DNA of 64,000 nt from Pontibacter amylolyticus (GCF_014638845.1 NZ_BMFP01000003.1:62001-126000), one strand, 5' to 3'; positions 23,156 through 33,082 are shown, counted from the stretch's first letter. Notes: generated by a model not told the origin, from the letters alone. Translations and numbers: made by a program.

Positions 23156-25897
23156 TTATTTTGCCAACAGCATTTTATTGGAGAATACCTTCTGTCCTGC
23201 CTCTACCTTGTAGATGTAGGTACCGGCTGGCAGATTGTCTCCTCTGAAGTCGACCTGGTGCTCTCCGGCGGTTTTGTTTTCTGATACAAGCGTGCGCACT
23301 TTCTTGCCCAGTATGTCAAACACCTCCACCAGCACCGGACCGTCCTGCTCGACGGCGTAGCGGATGGTGGTCACCTCTGTGAATGGATTCGGGTAGCTTA
23401 CCAGTTTGCCTTCTGCTGATATGGCCAGGTTGGAAGTGCCTTCTGCCGCCAATGGCTGTGCTCCGCTGTTCCACAAGCTGTGTGTGCGTGTCACGATCAC
23501 GGCAAAGTCAGCGCGCGTTACGTCCTGCAGCGGCTTGAAGCTGGCATGCAGCACCGGCTCCAGATCATAAGGACCTTGTGTGGCGGTGAAGAAGGCATTG
23601 ATCATGTTCAACTCCAGCGCCACGCTCACATAACCTTCCAGACCGGCAGGTATAGCGGCGGCGTCTTCTATCGGATAGCTCTTGCCATTGTAGGCTACGG
23701 TTGGTGTTTTGCCGTTGCGCTCCAGCGCATAGGCTTGTAGGCCCAGAGCTTGCACCAGCGAGTAAGCCACTTCCGCGCGGTTCACTTTGCCGTTCGGGTT
23801 GAACTTGCCCGGAGCGGCTGCCAGCATGATACCGCTCTGCTGGAGTTTCTGATCCCGCAGGGCAGCACCCATCGCGGTTACCGACTCTGCGATCAGGTTG
23901 CGTTCTTTTACGTCAGTCAAGGTATAGGAGCCGTTTACAGGCAGGTGCTGGCGTATGCCTTCGCCCATCATCAGGTAGTCTGCCATGTCGATGCGCTTCA
24001 GCAATTCGTCTGGCTTGTAGCTGCCTCCACTCAGGCCGTCGGCCAGTCGGGCGCTCACAGCCAGGATGATGGAGGCTTCAGCCGGGTGACCGGCTATATC
24101 GCTCAACCCGGAAGTGCCGGCTGCTGTCATCATGTTCACAGTACCGCTGATCTGCTCCGGGAATGCTGCTCCGTTCAGACCGGAGATACGTACCGTCCAG
24201 GTACCCGCCTCAGGAGAGGCCACTGCCACGCCACGGTCATAGCTCAGCGCAAAAAGCACCGGTATGCCCGAACGTGTTTCAGCGCCGGATGGGGAGATCA
24301 ACGCCAGGTTCACAGGGTTGCCCGTTTCACCCAACAGCCCGGTTGTCTTGATCTTGGCTTCAATGGCCGTGGTGCCCTCTGCCACCTGGAAGGTATAGTC
24401 GTTGGTGGCAGTGGTCGCAGGGTTATAGTCTATCGTGAAGTTCTCTGTGATGTTATTTGCATTCACACTGCTGCGGAAGGTGCGGCTCATGTTCAGCGTC
24501 GAGCCATACGGAGCGGTTGCGCGATAAGCTCTGTCCACAGCAGCGTAGGCGTTTACATAGCCGGCACCCACTTCCCATTTCTCACGGTTCGGAATGTTGG
24601 TTGCGGTTTGCTGCAGAATTTCCTTTACCTGGTAAGGCGTCAGAGTAGGATTAGCTTCCAGCAGCAGGGCCACTATACCTGCCACATGCGGTGCGGCCAT
24701 GGAAGTACCGCTCATGTGGGTGTAGTAAGGCACATGCGCCGGGTCCAGTTCCGTGGCATCCTTATCAATAGAAAGCGAAGACACCGGTGCAATGACACGG
24801 GCAGCCACAATGTCCACACCCGGAGAGGTCACCGTCGGACGGTCTTCCCAGGTATAGGCCTTGCCATCGAGTGTGAAAGAGCCTCCCTTGTTTCGGATGC
24901 CGCGCGAAGAGAAGTCTGCCAAGCGGCCGGACTTGTCGCCAGCTGCCACGGCGATAACCCAGGGCGCTTTTTTGTACTGCCCCGTGATGGTGCCGGACCC
25001 CGGACCGGAGTTACCCGCTGAGAATACCACGACAATGTTGCGGTCCACGCAGCGCTTGGTGGCCAGCGTGATCGGGTCGGCGGGGTTCACGTCGGTGCCT
25101 GTGTCGCTGGTGGTGCCGAACGAGTTGGTGATGACGCGGATGTTGTAACGGGCCTGGTTGGTAATGGCATAGTCAAAACCGGAGAGCACGTCGAGCAGTA
25201 GCAGGGCCGCGCCGGAGCCGTAGCCGATCAGATCGACGCCTGGTGCCACTCCTTCATACAAGCCTTGCGAGGCCTGCCCGGTGCCGCCCACTATACCTGC
25301 CACGTGCGTGCCATGGCCACCCGTAGCATCGGTGTTCGGCACGTTTTCCAGGATCAGGTAGGGCAACAGCGAGGATACCGCATTGAGGTTGGTGGCCGCC
25401 GTGACGTTCTGCTTCAGGTTGCGCCCAAACTGCAGGTCAGGGTGGGTACCGTCCACGCCACTGTCGTTCACCACAACGCCAACCCCCTTGCCGGTGAGTG
25501 GCATTCCGCCGTTACGGCTCATAAAGATTGGCTCGGTGCGCAGTTTGTCTACCCCGGTCAGGGCAGTAGCGGAGTTATTCTCATACTGAAGTGATTCGTT
25601 CAGGTATAGCGAGAGCACACGGGGACTTTTGGCGAGGAGCTCTACCTGCAAACCGGTGGCCAGCACACCCGCTATGGGAAGGGATTTGAGCGTGAGGCCT
25701 TTAGTGATACCGGCTTGTGTGAGAGCGGAAAGGTCGAGCAAAGTGGGGGCACTTTCGCCTTTGAATGTTACTACTACCTGCACCAACCTGGTCTTGTCGG
25801 TGATGGCAGCCCGGAGCTTGTTATCCAGGTAAGCCTGTGCAAAAACGTTGCTGATTGCCAGGAGGCTTAATGCAACTACTGCGAAGAGTTTTCTCAT
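23156..25897 (-). CDS. Secreted subtilisin-like S8 protease with type IX sorting domain
   Basis: A 913-residue protein. A Sec signal peptide (residues 1-20) is followed by an inhibitor-like prodomain (about 35-105) and the S8 catalytic domain with triad Asp145 (VNDSGVDG), His195 (GHGTHVAG) and Ser399 (SGTSMAAP). A P-domain-like beta region (about 470-590) follows. Two segments resemble S-layer-homology repeats (KVNRAEVAYSLVQALGLQ and TRADFAVIVTRTHS). A C-terminal type A sorting domain (last 85 residues, SYPNPF...YAVEQDG...GEHQVDF...AGTYIYKV) should route it through the type IX secretion system to the cell surface or medium. It is monocistronic with a hairpin in its upstream region. Confidence 0.93.
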   Translation of the reverse strand: MRKLFAVVALSLLAISNVFAQAYLDNKLRAAITDKTRLVQVVVTFKGESAPTLLDLSALTQAGITKGLTLKSLPIAGVLATGLQVELLAKSPRVLSLYLNESLQYENNSATALTGVDKLRTEPIFMSRNGGMPLTGKGVGVVVNDSGVDGTHPDLQFGRNLKQNVTAATNLNAVSSLLPYLILENVPNTDATGGHGTHVAGIVGGTGQASQGLYEGVAPGVDLIGYGSGAALLLLDVLSGFDYAITNQARYNIRVITNSFGTTSDTGTDVNPADPITLATKRCVDRNIVVVFSAGNSGPGSGTITGQYKKAPWVIAVAAGDKSGRLADFSSRGIRNKGGSFTLDGKAYTWEDRPTVTSPGVDIVAARVIAPVSSLSIDKDATELDPAHVPYYTHMSGTSMAAPHVAGIVALLLEANPTLTPYQVKEILQQTATNIPNREKWEVGAGYVNAYAAVDRAYRATAPYGSTLNMSRTFRSSVNANNITENFTIDYNPATTATNDYTFQVAEGTTAIEAKIKTTGLLGETGNPVNLALISPSGAETRSGIPVLFALSYDRGVAVASPEAGTWTVRISGLNGAAFPEQISGTVNMMTAAGTSGLSDIAGHPAEASIILAVSARLADGLSGGSYKPDELLKRIDMADYLMMGEGIRQHLPVNGSYTLTDVKERNLIAESVTAMGAALRDQKLQQSGIMLAAAPGKFNPNGKVNRAEVAYSLVQALGLQAYALERNGKTPTVAYNGKSYPIEDAAAIPAGLEGYVSVALELNMINAFFTATQGPYDLEPVLHASFKPLQDVTRADFAVIVTRTHSLWNSGAQPLAAEGTSNLAISAEGKLVSYPNPFTEVTTIRYAVEQDGPVLVEVFDILGKKVRTLVSENKTAGEHQVDFRGDNLPAGTYIYKVEAGQKVFSNKMLLAK

Positions 25898-25948
25898 AAA
25901 AACAGGGATTAGTTAAACGTGTTACATAAGGTGTTTTAAGGTAAAAAA

Positions 25949-25973
25949 CTGCCTTGGCCTAAAAGGAAGGCAG
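25949..25973 (-). terminator. Hairpin upstream of the protease gene
   Basis: CTGCCTT / AAGGCAG arms are followed on the minus strand by TTTTTTACC. It lies about 50 bp before the protease ATG, so it could end readthrough from pirin or attenuate the protease transcript. Confidence 0.5.
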
Positions 25974-26415
25974 TAGGGCGGAGAAAAAATTGGTTAATAA
26001 AGGCGTCGTTGTAAAAAGTATAGTACGACACATCATCACAAAATAATTACATTAAAAAAACAAGGTATAGCATATAAAAGGGATAAAATCAATAAAACAC
26101 GATCATTTACTCGATGTTATACCTTTAAATAGTTATAATCAGAATTATGTTACAACATAGGACAGAGAGCAGTTTTGAACTTTCGGCTAAGGGGATACGG
26201 AGACTTTATCTTTTGTTGATGCGGTCTATACTGGACTGCATAATTGACTCAGCATTGCTTTGGAGGTGAAGGAAATTGAAAGTGGCCAGGTACCTTTCGT
26301 ATAGCAGCGCAGTAGGGACGGGTTGATTGATTGTAGGAGAATAAAAGGGAGCAGGCCTCCAACTGCCATTTTGTGAGACGGGGGAATACCGACGGATAGC
26401 CCGTGTTGAGAGGGC
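25974..26415. other. Gene-free AT-rich interval
   Basis: The region between the protease and pirin genes is AT-rich at 25990-26160. It contains one CAGGTATAG-like word (AAGGTATAG at about 26064) and no ORF with convincing composition. Nothing else identifiable. Confidence 0.4.
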
Positions 26416-26522
26416 GCAACAAGGCGCAGTGCAGCATGACATGCCCGAAAGTTTGCAGAAAGACGGGCTCGCGCGGCTGCTGTCCTGTTGGTGTTGCTTT
26501 AGAGAGAACTGATCAACTCCCC

Positions 26523-27416
26523 TTACTCGAATAGCATGCCCATCTTGCCCATCTGGTAGTCGCGCATGGCCTGCATCACTTCGGTTTGGGTGTTCATCAC
26601 AAAGGGCCCGTGCATGGCCAGCGGTTCATCGAGCGGCTTTCCTGATAGCAGGAGCAGACGCGTGTCCTGGCGGGCGGTGATCGTGCAGGCTTCGCCATCT
26701 CTGTTCAGGAGGGCCAGGTGCAGGCCGTCAAGCAGTCCATAGCCTTCCAGTGCTACCTGGCCATCGAGCAGGTATAGCATGGCGTTGTGATCGGCAGGTA
26801 TAGGTATGGAGCACTGTCCACCCGGCTGCAGCGTGAGACGCAGCACCATCACAGGGCTCGGCGAGTTGACGGGGCCTCTTGTGCTTTTGTATTCTCCTGC
26901 CACCACCGCAAGCTGTACGCGCCCTTCGTCTTCAGAGATGGTAGGGGTATCTTCGGCTTGCAGGGCGAAATAAGCAGGCAGCTCCATTTTAAGAGCTCCC
27001 GGCGTGTTCACCCACAGTTGCACAATCTCTTGCACGCCCCCCTGCTCCTGCATTTCACGGGGAGGGCGCTCGCTGTGCACGATGCCCCGCCCGGCATTCA
27101 TCCACTGGGTACCGCCGGCCCACACCACACTGTCGTTGCCGCGGGAGTCGCGGTGGTGCACGCCTCCCTGGTACACCAATGTGACCGGCGAAAAGCCACG
27201 GTGCGGATGCGGGTCCACCCCAAGCTTATAGGGATAATCTGACTGCTGGACGGTGGTGGTAAGATGGTGCAACAGCAGAAAAGGGTCGTGCTGCTCTACC
27301 TGGCGGGTGGGCAGTGGCTGCCGCAGCGGCAGGCCGCCCATGTCTGTTTCTTCAGCAAAAAGGAGTCGTGCGACGGTTCGGTTCTGTTGCATGGCGTTCC
27401 GGGGCAATGGTTTCAT
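26523..27416 (-). CDS. Pirin family protein
   Basis: A bicupin pirin of 297 residues from the chosen ATG at 27416; a GTG nine codons upstream (27443) is possible. The N-terminal cupin has the metal site in HPHRGFSPVTLVYQGGVHHRDS and the W-x-x-AGRGIVHSE motif. The C-terminal pirin_C domain ends around GPFVMNTQTEVMQAMRDYQMG. Pirins are Fe-binding proteins; some have quercetinase activity or act as redox-linked regulators. The physiological role cannot be told from context; it stands alone on the minus strand. Confidence 0.9.
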   Translation of the reverse strand: MKPLPRNAMQQNRTVARLLFAEETDMGGLPLRQPLPTRQVEQHDPFLLLHHLTTTVQQSDYPYKLGVDPHPHRGFSPVTLVYQGGVHHRDSRGNDSVVWAGGTQWMNAGRGIVHSERPPREMQEQGGVQEIVQLWVNTPGALKMELPAYFALQAEDTPTISEDEGRVQLAVVAGEYKSTRGPVNSPSPVMVLRLTLQPGGQCSIPIPADHNAMLYLLDGQVALEGYGLLDGLHLALLNRDGEACTITARQDTRLLLLSGKPLDEPLAMHGPFVMNTQTEVMQAMRDYQMGKMGMLFE

Positions 27417-27546
27417 TTCAGCATACGAAATTACCAAAGCCACGGAACTTTGCCATACCCAAAAGGTGAGATGCGAAACGTCATGCCTGCCGGCAAATGC
27501 GCCGGGAGAAGCAGTGCTTATGCTACATCAGAAAGTTTATGCTACC

Positions 27547-28203
27547 TCAGGAAATCAGTCCGCGCTGCAGGGCGTATTTGATGAGCGCCGCTGTATTTCG
27601 GGCTTTGGTTTTGTCGAGCAGGTTCTGCCGGTGGGTTTCGACAGTGCGCTTGCTGGTAAACAGCTTATCGGCAATCTCGGCATTGGTAAAGCCCTCCCCG
27701 ATCAGGGAGAGCACCTCCAGTTCGCGCTTGGAGAGCTCGCGGTGCTCTTCCTCATTTCCGTTTGATGAGGGCAGTTCGATGGGCAGCTGCTTTATTTTGC
27801 GGAGCAGCTCCAGCGTCACTTCCGGACTGATGTAGCGGCAACCATGCGCTATGAGTTGCAGGGCACAATGCAATTCGTCTTTACCCGCATTTTTCAAAAT
27901 ATAGCCTGACGCGCCAAGCTCCATCATCCGTTGCACGTATTTTTCGTGACTCAGCATCGAGAGCACCACCACTTTCAACTCCGGGTAGCGGTTGAAGATC
28001 TGGGTTGCCGTATCAAAACCGTCCATTCCTGGCATACTGAGGTCCATCAGGACAATATCAGCTTCTACCCCAGGCAATATATCCAACAATTCGCTACCAC
28101 TGGCAGCTTCACCAACCACACGCACAGCACCATGGTCTTGCAGCAAAGCTTTCAAGCCATCACGCACTATTTTGTGGTCATCCGTGATTATAAGGTTTAT
28201 CAT
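27547..28203 (-). CDS. Orphan NarL/FixJ-type response regulator
   Basis: A 218-residue two-domain regulator. The receiver domain has Asp8, Asp9, the phosphoacceptor Asp54 (LMDLSMPGMDG) and Lys104 (LKNAGKDE). A linker with PSSNGNEEEHRE leads to a LuxR-type helix-turn-helix (residues about 153-218, LSKRELEVLSLIGEGFTNAEIA). No histidine kinase gene is adjacent, so the partner is encoded elsewhere. Targets unknown. It lies 100 bp downstream of the pirin start on the same strand, i.e. transcribed ahead of pirin; a shared operon is possible but the gap is not tight. Confidence 0.93.
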   Translation of the reverse strand: MINLIITDDHKIVRDGLKALLQDHGAVRVVGEAASGSELLDILPGVEADIVLMDLSMPGMDGFDTATQIFNRYPELKVVVLSMLSHEKYVQRMMELGASGYILKNAGKDELHCALQLIAHGCRYISPEVTLELLRKIKQLPIELPSSNGNEEEHRELSKRELEVLSLIGEGFTNAEIADKLFTSKRTVETHRQNLLDKTKARNTAALIKYALQRGLIS

Positions 28204-28684
28204 GGTTCAAGTTTGAATCAAAGGTCACGAGTGACCTCTTCGTCCAGCAGTTTCAAGGTCATGAAAAGTAGAAAAAAGCCGGACATGCTATAAAGAAGAT
28301 CGAATAAAGGGCAATCGGTCTAAAGATGATTCAACCAGACTGCCCCTATTGCCAGCAATTTTCAACATAAATAACTGAATGTACAATCACAAAAGCCCCG
28401 CATTACATTTAAAACTGATGCATTAGTAAAAAATAAGTATTTCGTGCAGAATCGTATACGTATTTACTACGATTATAATCGGAATTAAACAGCATGAGGA
28501 CACAGACTGGTAGGTATAGCATTGAAAGGAAGATTTTTCTTTTAACTTTGAAAGCGGTGGCCCCTGCAGCAAGACAGCCTGCGTTGCATTTTTGCGTATG
28601 AGAGGCAATAACACAAACTGATCGCTTTTTTGCGGGATATAACCCAAAAAACTGCGACTGATCACGAGAACAAAACAACGATAG
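28204..28684. other. Divergent intergenic region, no gene seen
   Basis: 480 bp between the response regulator (minus) and the STAS gene (plus). It is AT-rich around 28380-28500 and should hold promoters for both. Minus-strand ORFs here lack plausible starts and composition. No palindrome or repeat stands out. Confidence 0.4.
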
Positions 28685-29032
28685 ATGAAAACTTTTAGCG
28701 TTACGACAGATACGATTGGCAAGGGGGCATTGCTTCGGTTCAAGGGAGAGCTTGACGCCAGTTCGTCTGTATACGCCGACAACGCACTGGAAGAGGCAAT
28801 TGCTGCCTCGTCAGTCTTTGTTTTGATCGAATGCGGTGAGCTGACCTACATTTCTTCGGCCGGTCTTGGTGTGCTGCTGGCTGCCTTTCAGGCCTGCAAG
28901 CTAAAGGAGATGGACCTGGTGATGGTGAACATGCAGCCCAAGATCCGCAACGTGTTTGAGATCCTGGGCCTCGACCGCCTGATCAAGTCGGCGGAAACCG
29001 TGGAAGATGCCAGACAGATGATTGCCAAATAA
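28685..29032 (+). CDS. STAS-domain anti-sigma factor antagonist
   Basis: A 115-residue single STAS domain of the SpoIIAA/RsbV kind. The phosphorylation-site region reads ELTYISSAGLGVLLAAF (Ser57/Ser58), where classical members have D-S-S-G; either Ser could be the switch residue. Such proteins bind an anti-sigma kinase when unphosphorylated and so free a sigma factor, or act in other partner-switch circuits. No anti-sigma kinase or phosphatase is next to it. It is monocistronic with a terminator overlapping its stop codon region. Confidence 0.88.
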   Translation: MKTFSVTTDTIGKGALLRFKGELDASSSVYADNALEEAIAASSVFVLIECGELTYISSAGLGVLLAAFQACKLKEMDLVMVNMQPKIRNVFEILGLDRLIKSAETVEDARQMIAK

Positions 29033-29063
29033 AAAGGGACCGCTGCATGCAGTCCCTTTTTTT
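29031..29063. terminator. Terminator after the STAS gene
   Basis: AAAAAGGGAC / GTCCCTTTTT arms enclose an 11-base loop and have T runs on both strands, serving the STAS gene and the convergent Gly/Ser/Tyr-rich gene. Confidence 0.88.
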
Positions 29064-29081
29064 ATTCCAACATAGAGTCTC

Positions 29082-29975
29082 TTAACGGTCCCAGTCACTG
29101 CCGAAGCTTTGGTCTGGCTGTCCCCGGCGCGACTGCTCCCGGCGGGAGTAATCATAGTCAGAGCCACTGTAGCCGCCTGTGCTGCCCATGGAGCTGCTTC
29201 TGCCCTGTGTGCCCGGTGCCGAGCTGCCGCCCACGTCACGCTGCGAGCCGCTGCCAGCCCTGTAGCCCGCGGTGCCGGTGTCGCCGTAAGGTCCGCCGCT
29301 CCAGGGTCCCGCTCCGCTTCCGAAGTAGCCACCTCCCATAGAGCCGGAGCCGCCACTCCCGTAGTCGGAGCCGCGCGGAAAGCCCATGGAGCTTCTGCCG
29401 TAGCCTGCTGAAGAATCCCCGTAGCCGGCAGTGCTGCCGTAGTCGCGCTGTGAGCTGCCATAGTTTGTGTGTCCGGAAGCACCGTACTCACTCCCGCTGG
29501 AGCCGGCTCCATAATGAGAGCCACTGCCACCATAACCACTGCCCTGCGAACTACCACCATAGCCACTTCTACCCCGGGACTGGCCACGTTGCTCTGGAGA
29601 GCTTCCGTAATCAGACATACGGCCGCTGTAGCCGCTGCTCCATCCTTGCCCGGAGCGGGAAGTTTCCCCGTAGTTACTGCCCTCTGAGCGCTGTGGACTA
29701 TACCTGCCCAAATGCGATTCCCCGTAGCGGTTGCCCTGCTCCCGGCTTTCCCAGGTACCTGAACCGTAAGGCGATGAGCGGTATCCTCCGCGGTCATGCT
29801 CTCCCGAATAAGGGTAATGGGCAGTGCTGCTGTGGCGGTAAGTGTCCTCATCACCGGTCATCCGCTCCCATGCATTGCTGATTTTATCACCTACCCGGTC
29901 AAAGAATCCCCTCTCCTGATCGTCTTGAGAGCGGTAGCTTTCCCTTCTATAGTCATCCTGATGATCTCTTGCCAT
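29082..29975 (-). CDS. Gly/Ser/Tyr-rich low-complexity protein
   Basis: A 297-residue protein from the chosen ATG at 29975 (MARDHQDDYRRES). An upstream ATG at 30035 adds 20 residues that look unlike the rest. The first 55 residues are charged and hold a short structured motif (ERGFFDRVGDKISNAWERMTGDED). From there on it is a long array of Gly, Ser and Tyr with scattered Arg, irregular repeats of types YGSS, GSGYG and SYGR-like. No signal peptide. It resembles FUS-like disordered prion-like domains in composition. It is predicted to be intrinsically disordered; it may be a stress or envelope protein. The function is unknown. Confidence 0.75.
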   Translation of the reverse strand: MARDHQDDYRRESYRSQDDQERGFFDRVGDKISNAWERMTGDEDTYRHSSTAHYPYSGEHDRGGYRSSPYGSGTWESREQGNRYGESHLGRYSPQRSEGSNYGETSRSGQGWSSGYSGRMSDYGSSPEQRGQSRGRSGYGGSSQGSGYGGSGSHYGAGSSGSEYGASGHTNYGSSQRDYGSTAGYGDSSAGYGRSSMGFPRGSDYGSGGSGSMGGGYFGSGAGPWSGGPYGDTGTAGYRAGSGSQRDVGGSSAPGTQGRSSSMGSTGGYSGSDYDYSRREQSRRGQPDQSFGSDWDR

Positions 29976-30307
29976 AGCTTTCTCATTAATACAATTATAG
30001 AACTTATTGAATATATAATTAGACAAAATATGCACTTATTAAACGGTTTAGTTGGGATGGGGTTTGTTAAATTAACGGGTCCTTCCCAGCTGTTCACTGA
30101 AAAGGCGTACAAATACGGAAGGCAAACCGGTACTAAACACTTGCTGGGTTGCTCTAACTGTTCAAACTACTCATTTTCAGGAAAATCATACCTCATTTGC
30201 CTCCCCGACGTTCTCCCAAAGCCTGGCTAATCCGTACAAAACTTATGCACAGCCCTCACGGCCCGCAACCAGTTTTATGCGGGCTCTAACCTGAAGCATG
30301 AAAGCAA

Positions 30308-32950
30308 ATGAAAATACTTGAACTGAGGATCATGCGTGGGCCTAATTACTGGTCCATCAAGCATCCTAAAATAATCGTCCTGAAGCTCGATCTGGAGAAC
30401 CTGCAGGATGTTCTCACCAATGAAGTGCCACAGTTTCCGGAGCGGTTAGAAAAGCTTTTCCCGGGTATGTATGAGCATCGCTCATCCAAAGGAACGCCCG
30501 GTGGCTTTTTCAGACTTGTGCGCGAGGGCACCACCTTTAGCAAGGTGGTGCAGCACATAGCGCTCGAGCTGCAAACGCTGGCGGGTATGAACAGTGGCTA
30601 TGGCAGGCGCTACGCCGGCCCCGCACCTGGTGTGGACTTCGTGGTCTTTTCCTATCAGCAGGAACGAGCCGGCGAGTACGCGGCCCATGCCGCGGTACGC
30701 ATCGCCGAGCTCATGGCCAAAGGCAAGAAGCCCAGCATTGTGCAGGACATCGCCAAGCTGCACCAGATCCGGGAGGACGAGTACTTTGGCCCCAGCACCG
30801 AGGCCATTATAATAGAGGCCGTCAACAGAGGCATACCCTATATCAACAACCACCGAAGCGGACTTATTCAGCTGGGGTACGGCATCCATCAAAAACACAT
30901 ACAGGCTGCCATGACTTCCCGCACCTCTTATTTTGCGGTGGAGAATGCCGGCAACAAAAACGCCACCAAGTTGATCCTGGACGATGCAGGTATACCAGTT
31001 CCACTCGGCAGCATTGTGCAGGATGCCGATGACCTGGAGACCGCAATAGAGGAGCTGGGCTATCCTGTGGTAGTCAAGCCGCTGGACGGCAACCAGGGCA
31101 AGGGCGCCACCATCAATATCCATACCTGGAAAGAAGCGCTGCGGGCGCTGGCCGAAGCGCAGCGCTTCAGTAAAAAAGTGATGGTGGAGCAGTTCATCAC
31201 CGGCGACGACTACCGCCTGCTGGTCATCAACGGCAAGTTCACGGCCGCTGCTAAACGCACACCCGCCATGGTCACCGGCAACGGCATCTCGACCATACAG
31301 CAACTGGTGAAGGAGGTGAACAAGGACCCGAGACGAGGTATAGGCCATGAAAAGGCGCTCACGCACATCAAAATCGACAGGCACACCCGCAGCCTGCTCA
31401 AAGACAAAGGCCTGACGCTGCAATCGGTGTTGCCTGCCGGCGAGGTGCTTTACCTGAAAAGCACGGCTAACCTGAGCACAGGCGGCACTGCCACCGACGT
31501 GACGGACCTGGTGCATGCTTACAATGTGCTTATGGCCGAGCGCATCGCCGGCATCATCGGGCTGGACGTGTGCGGTATTGATGTGATGACGACCGATATC
31601 GCCATCCCGCTGCCCGAGACAAGGGGTTCTGTGATTGAGGTGAACGCTGCCCCCGGCCTGCGCATGCACATCTCCCCGACCGAGGGCCTGCCGCGCAACG
31701 TGGCGGAGCCGATCATCAGCATGCTCTTCCCGCATGGCAACCCGACCCGCATACCCATTGTGGCCGTTACGGGCACCAATGGCAAAACGACCACCACCCG
31801 CCTGGTGGCGCACATGCTCAAGTTCAAAGGCTACCAGGTCGGGTATACCACCACAGACGGCATCTATATACAGGACAAAAAAATCATCAAAGGCGATACT
31901 ACTGGGTCTTACAGCAGCGAGTTTGTGCTCAAAGACCCCACCGTGAACTACGCCGTGCTGGAGTGTGCCCGGGGCGGCATGCTGCGTTCCGGCCTGGCTT
32001 TCCGGCAGTGCGACATCGGCATCGTCACCAACGTGTCGGCCGACCACCTGGGGCTGGGAGACATCAACACGGTAGAGGAAATGGCTGAGGTGAAGGCGGT
32101 GATCCCGCGCACGGTATGCCCCGACGGGTATGCGGTGCTCAATGCGGACGATGACCTGGTCTTCGAAATGGCGACCGGCCTTTCCTGCAAGGTTGCCTTC
32201 TTCAGCCTGGACGAAAACAACCCGCGCATTCTGCAGCACATCAGCAAAGGCGGTTTGGCCGCCGTGCTCGAAAACGGGTATATCTCCATCTTCAAGAACA
32301 CTTACAAGATACGAGTCGACCGTGTTGCCGACATCCCGCTGACCTTCGGGGGACGTGCCCGCTTCAACATTCAGAACGTGCTGGCCGCCACGCTGGCAGG
32401 GTATATCAACCACTTTGAGATTGCCGAGATCAGAACTGCCTTGCGCACCTTTATACCTTCCGCCGAGACCACGCCGGGCCGCATGAACCTTTTCAAGCTG
32501 CCCCGCTACGAAGTGCTCATCGACTATGCCCACAACATCGCCAGCATGGAGGCCATCGCCGATTTTATTGACAATGTGCAGGCAAGCTACAAGATCGGGA
32601 TCATAGCGGGCGTGGGCGACCGGATGGAGGAGGACACCATTGAAATCGGGCGTATTGCGGCTGAAACCTTCGACGAGATCATCATCCGGCAGGACAAGGA
32701 CCTGCGCGGCAAACCCGGACACGAGATCAACAGCCTCCTCAAGCAGGGCATCGGGTCTGCAAAGCCGAATATGAAAGTAACCGAGATCAACCAGGAAAGT
32801 CGTGCTTTGGCCCACGCCCTGGAGTACGCGCCGGAAGGTGCCTTCATCGCCCTGTTCTCGGAAGACATTCCGGAGTCAGTGAAAATGGTGGAGAGTTTCC
32901 GCATCATTGAACACCGCCACATCTCCTCACTCGAGCAGGATTCATTTTAA
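30308..32950 (+). CDS. cphA: Cyanophycin synthetase
   Basis: An 880-residue enzyme making the Asp-Arg polymer cyanophycin from ATP, aspartate and arginine. The N-terminal domain (about 1-200) precedes an ATP-grasp domain (about 205-475; KPLDGNQGKGA, EVNAAPGLRMH). A Mur-ligase-like domain follows with P-loop GTNGKTTTT (Gly489, Lys493) and the C-terminal Mur domain (DYAHN at about 738). Length and order match CphA1. It begins an apparent two-gene unit with the isoaspartyl peptidase 132 bp downstream. A cyanophycinase is at 47732-48628, so a complete nitrogen and carbon storage cycle is encoded nearby. Confidence 0.96.
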   Translation: MKILELRIMRGPNYWSIKHPKIIVLKLDLENLQDVLTNEVPQFPERLEKLFPGMYEHRSSKGTPGGFFRLVREGTTFSKVVQHIALELQTLAGMNSGYGRRYAGPAPGVDFVVFSYQQERAGEYAAHAAVRIAELMAKGKKPSIVQDIAKLHQIREDEYFGPSTEAIIIEAVNRGIPYINNHRSGLIQLGYGIHQKHIQAAMTSRTSYFAVENAGNKNATKLILDDAGIPVPLGSIVQDADDLETAIEELGYPVVVKPLDGNQGKGATINIHTWKEALRALAEAQRFSKKVMVEQFITGDDYRLLVINGKFTAAAKRTPAMVTGNGISTIQQLVKEVNKDPRRGIGHEKALTHIKIDRHTRSLLKDKGLTLQSVLPAGEVLYLKSTANLSTGGTATDVTDLVHAYNVLMAERIAGIIGLDVCGIDVMTTDIAIPLPETRGSVIEVNAAPGLRMHISPTEGLPRNVAEPIISMLFPHGNPTRIPIVAVTGTNGKTTTTRLVAHMLKFKGYQVGYTTTDGIYIQDKKIIKGDTTGSYSSEFVLKDPTVNYAVLECARGGMLRSGLAFRQCDIGIVTNVSADHLGLGDINTVEEMAEVKAVIPRTVCPDGYAVLNADDDLVFEMATGLSCKVAFFSLDENNPRILQHISKGGLAAVLENGYISIFKNTYKIRVDRVADIPLTFGGRARFNIQNVLAATLAGYINHFEIAEIRTALRTFIPSAETTPGRMNLFKLPRYEVLIDYAHNIASMEAIADFIDNVQASYKIGIIAGVGDRMEEDTIEIGRIAAETFDEIIIRQDKDLRGKPGHEINSLLKQGIGSAKPNMKVTEINQESRALAHALEYAPEGAFIALFSEDIPESVKMVESFRIIEHRHISSLEQDSF

Positions 32951-33082
32951 GTAAGATTTTCTACTCCAGCGGCTGCCTCTAAAACCAGATGTCGGCCGCT
33001 GAACGATTGAACTATGCCCTGAAAAACCAGGGGCAGATTGCCTCGTAATTACCAGAGGCCCTATTAAGGGGAACAAACAACT

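Noticed and set aside
26206-26442. 78-codon minus-strand frame in the gap between protease and pirin
   Set aside because: Composition and start are unconvincing, no promoter or signal, and overlapping frames exist; likely chance.
28423-28782. 119-codon minus-strand frame upstream of the STAS gene
   Set aside because: It overlaps the STAS start, is AT-driven and lacks any domain or signal pattern.
28901-29854. 317-codon frame overlapping the STAS gene and the Gly/Ser/Tyr-rich gene
   Set aside because: It is a frame-shifted image of the low-complexity gene on the same strand, rich in Ala/Thr/Val with no signals, and it runs across the terminator and STAS gene.
30482-32815. 777-codon open frame on the strand opposite cphA
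   Set aside because: It lies wholly inside the clear cphA coding sequence and its length comes from the GC-rich codon pattern of that gene. Its protein has no recognisable domain.
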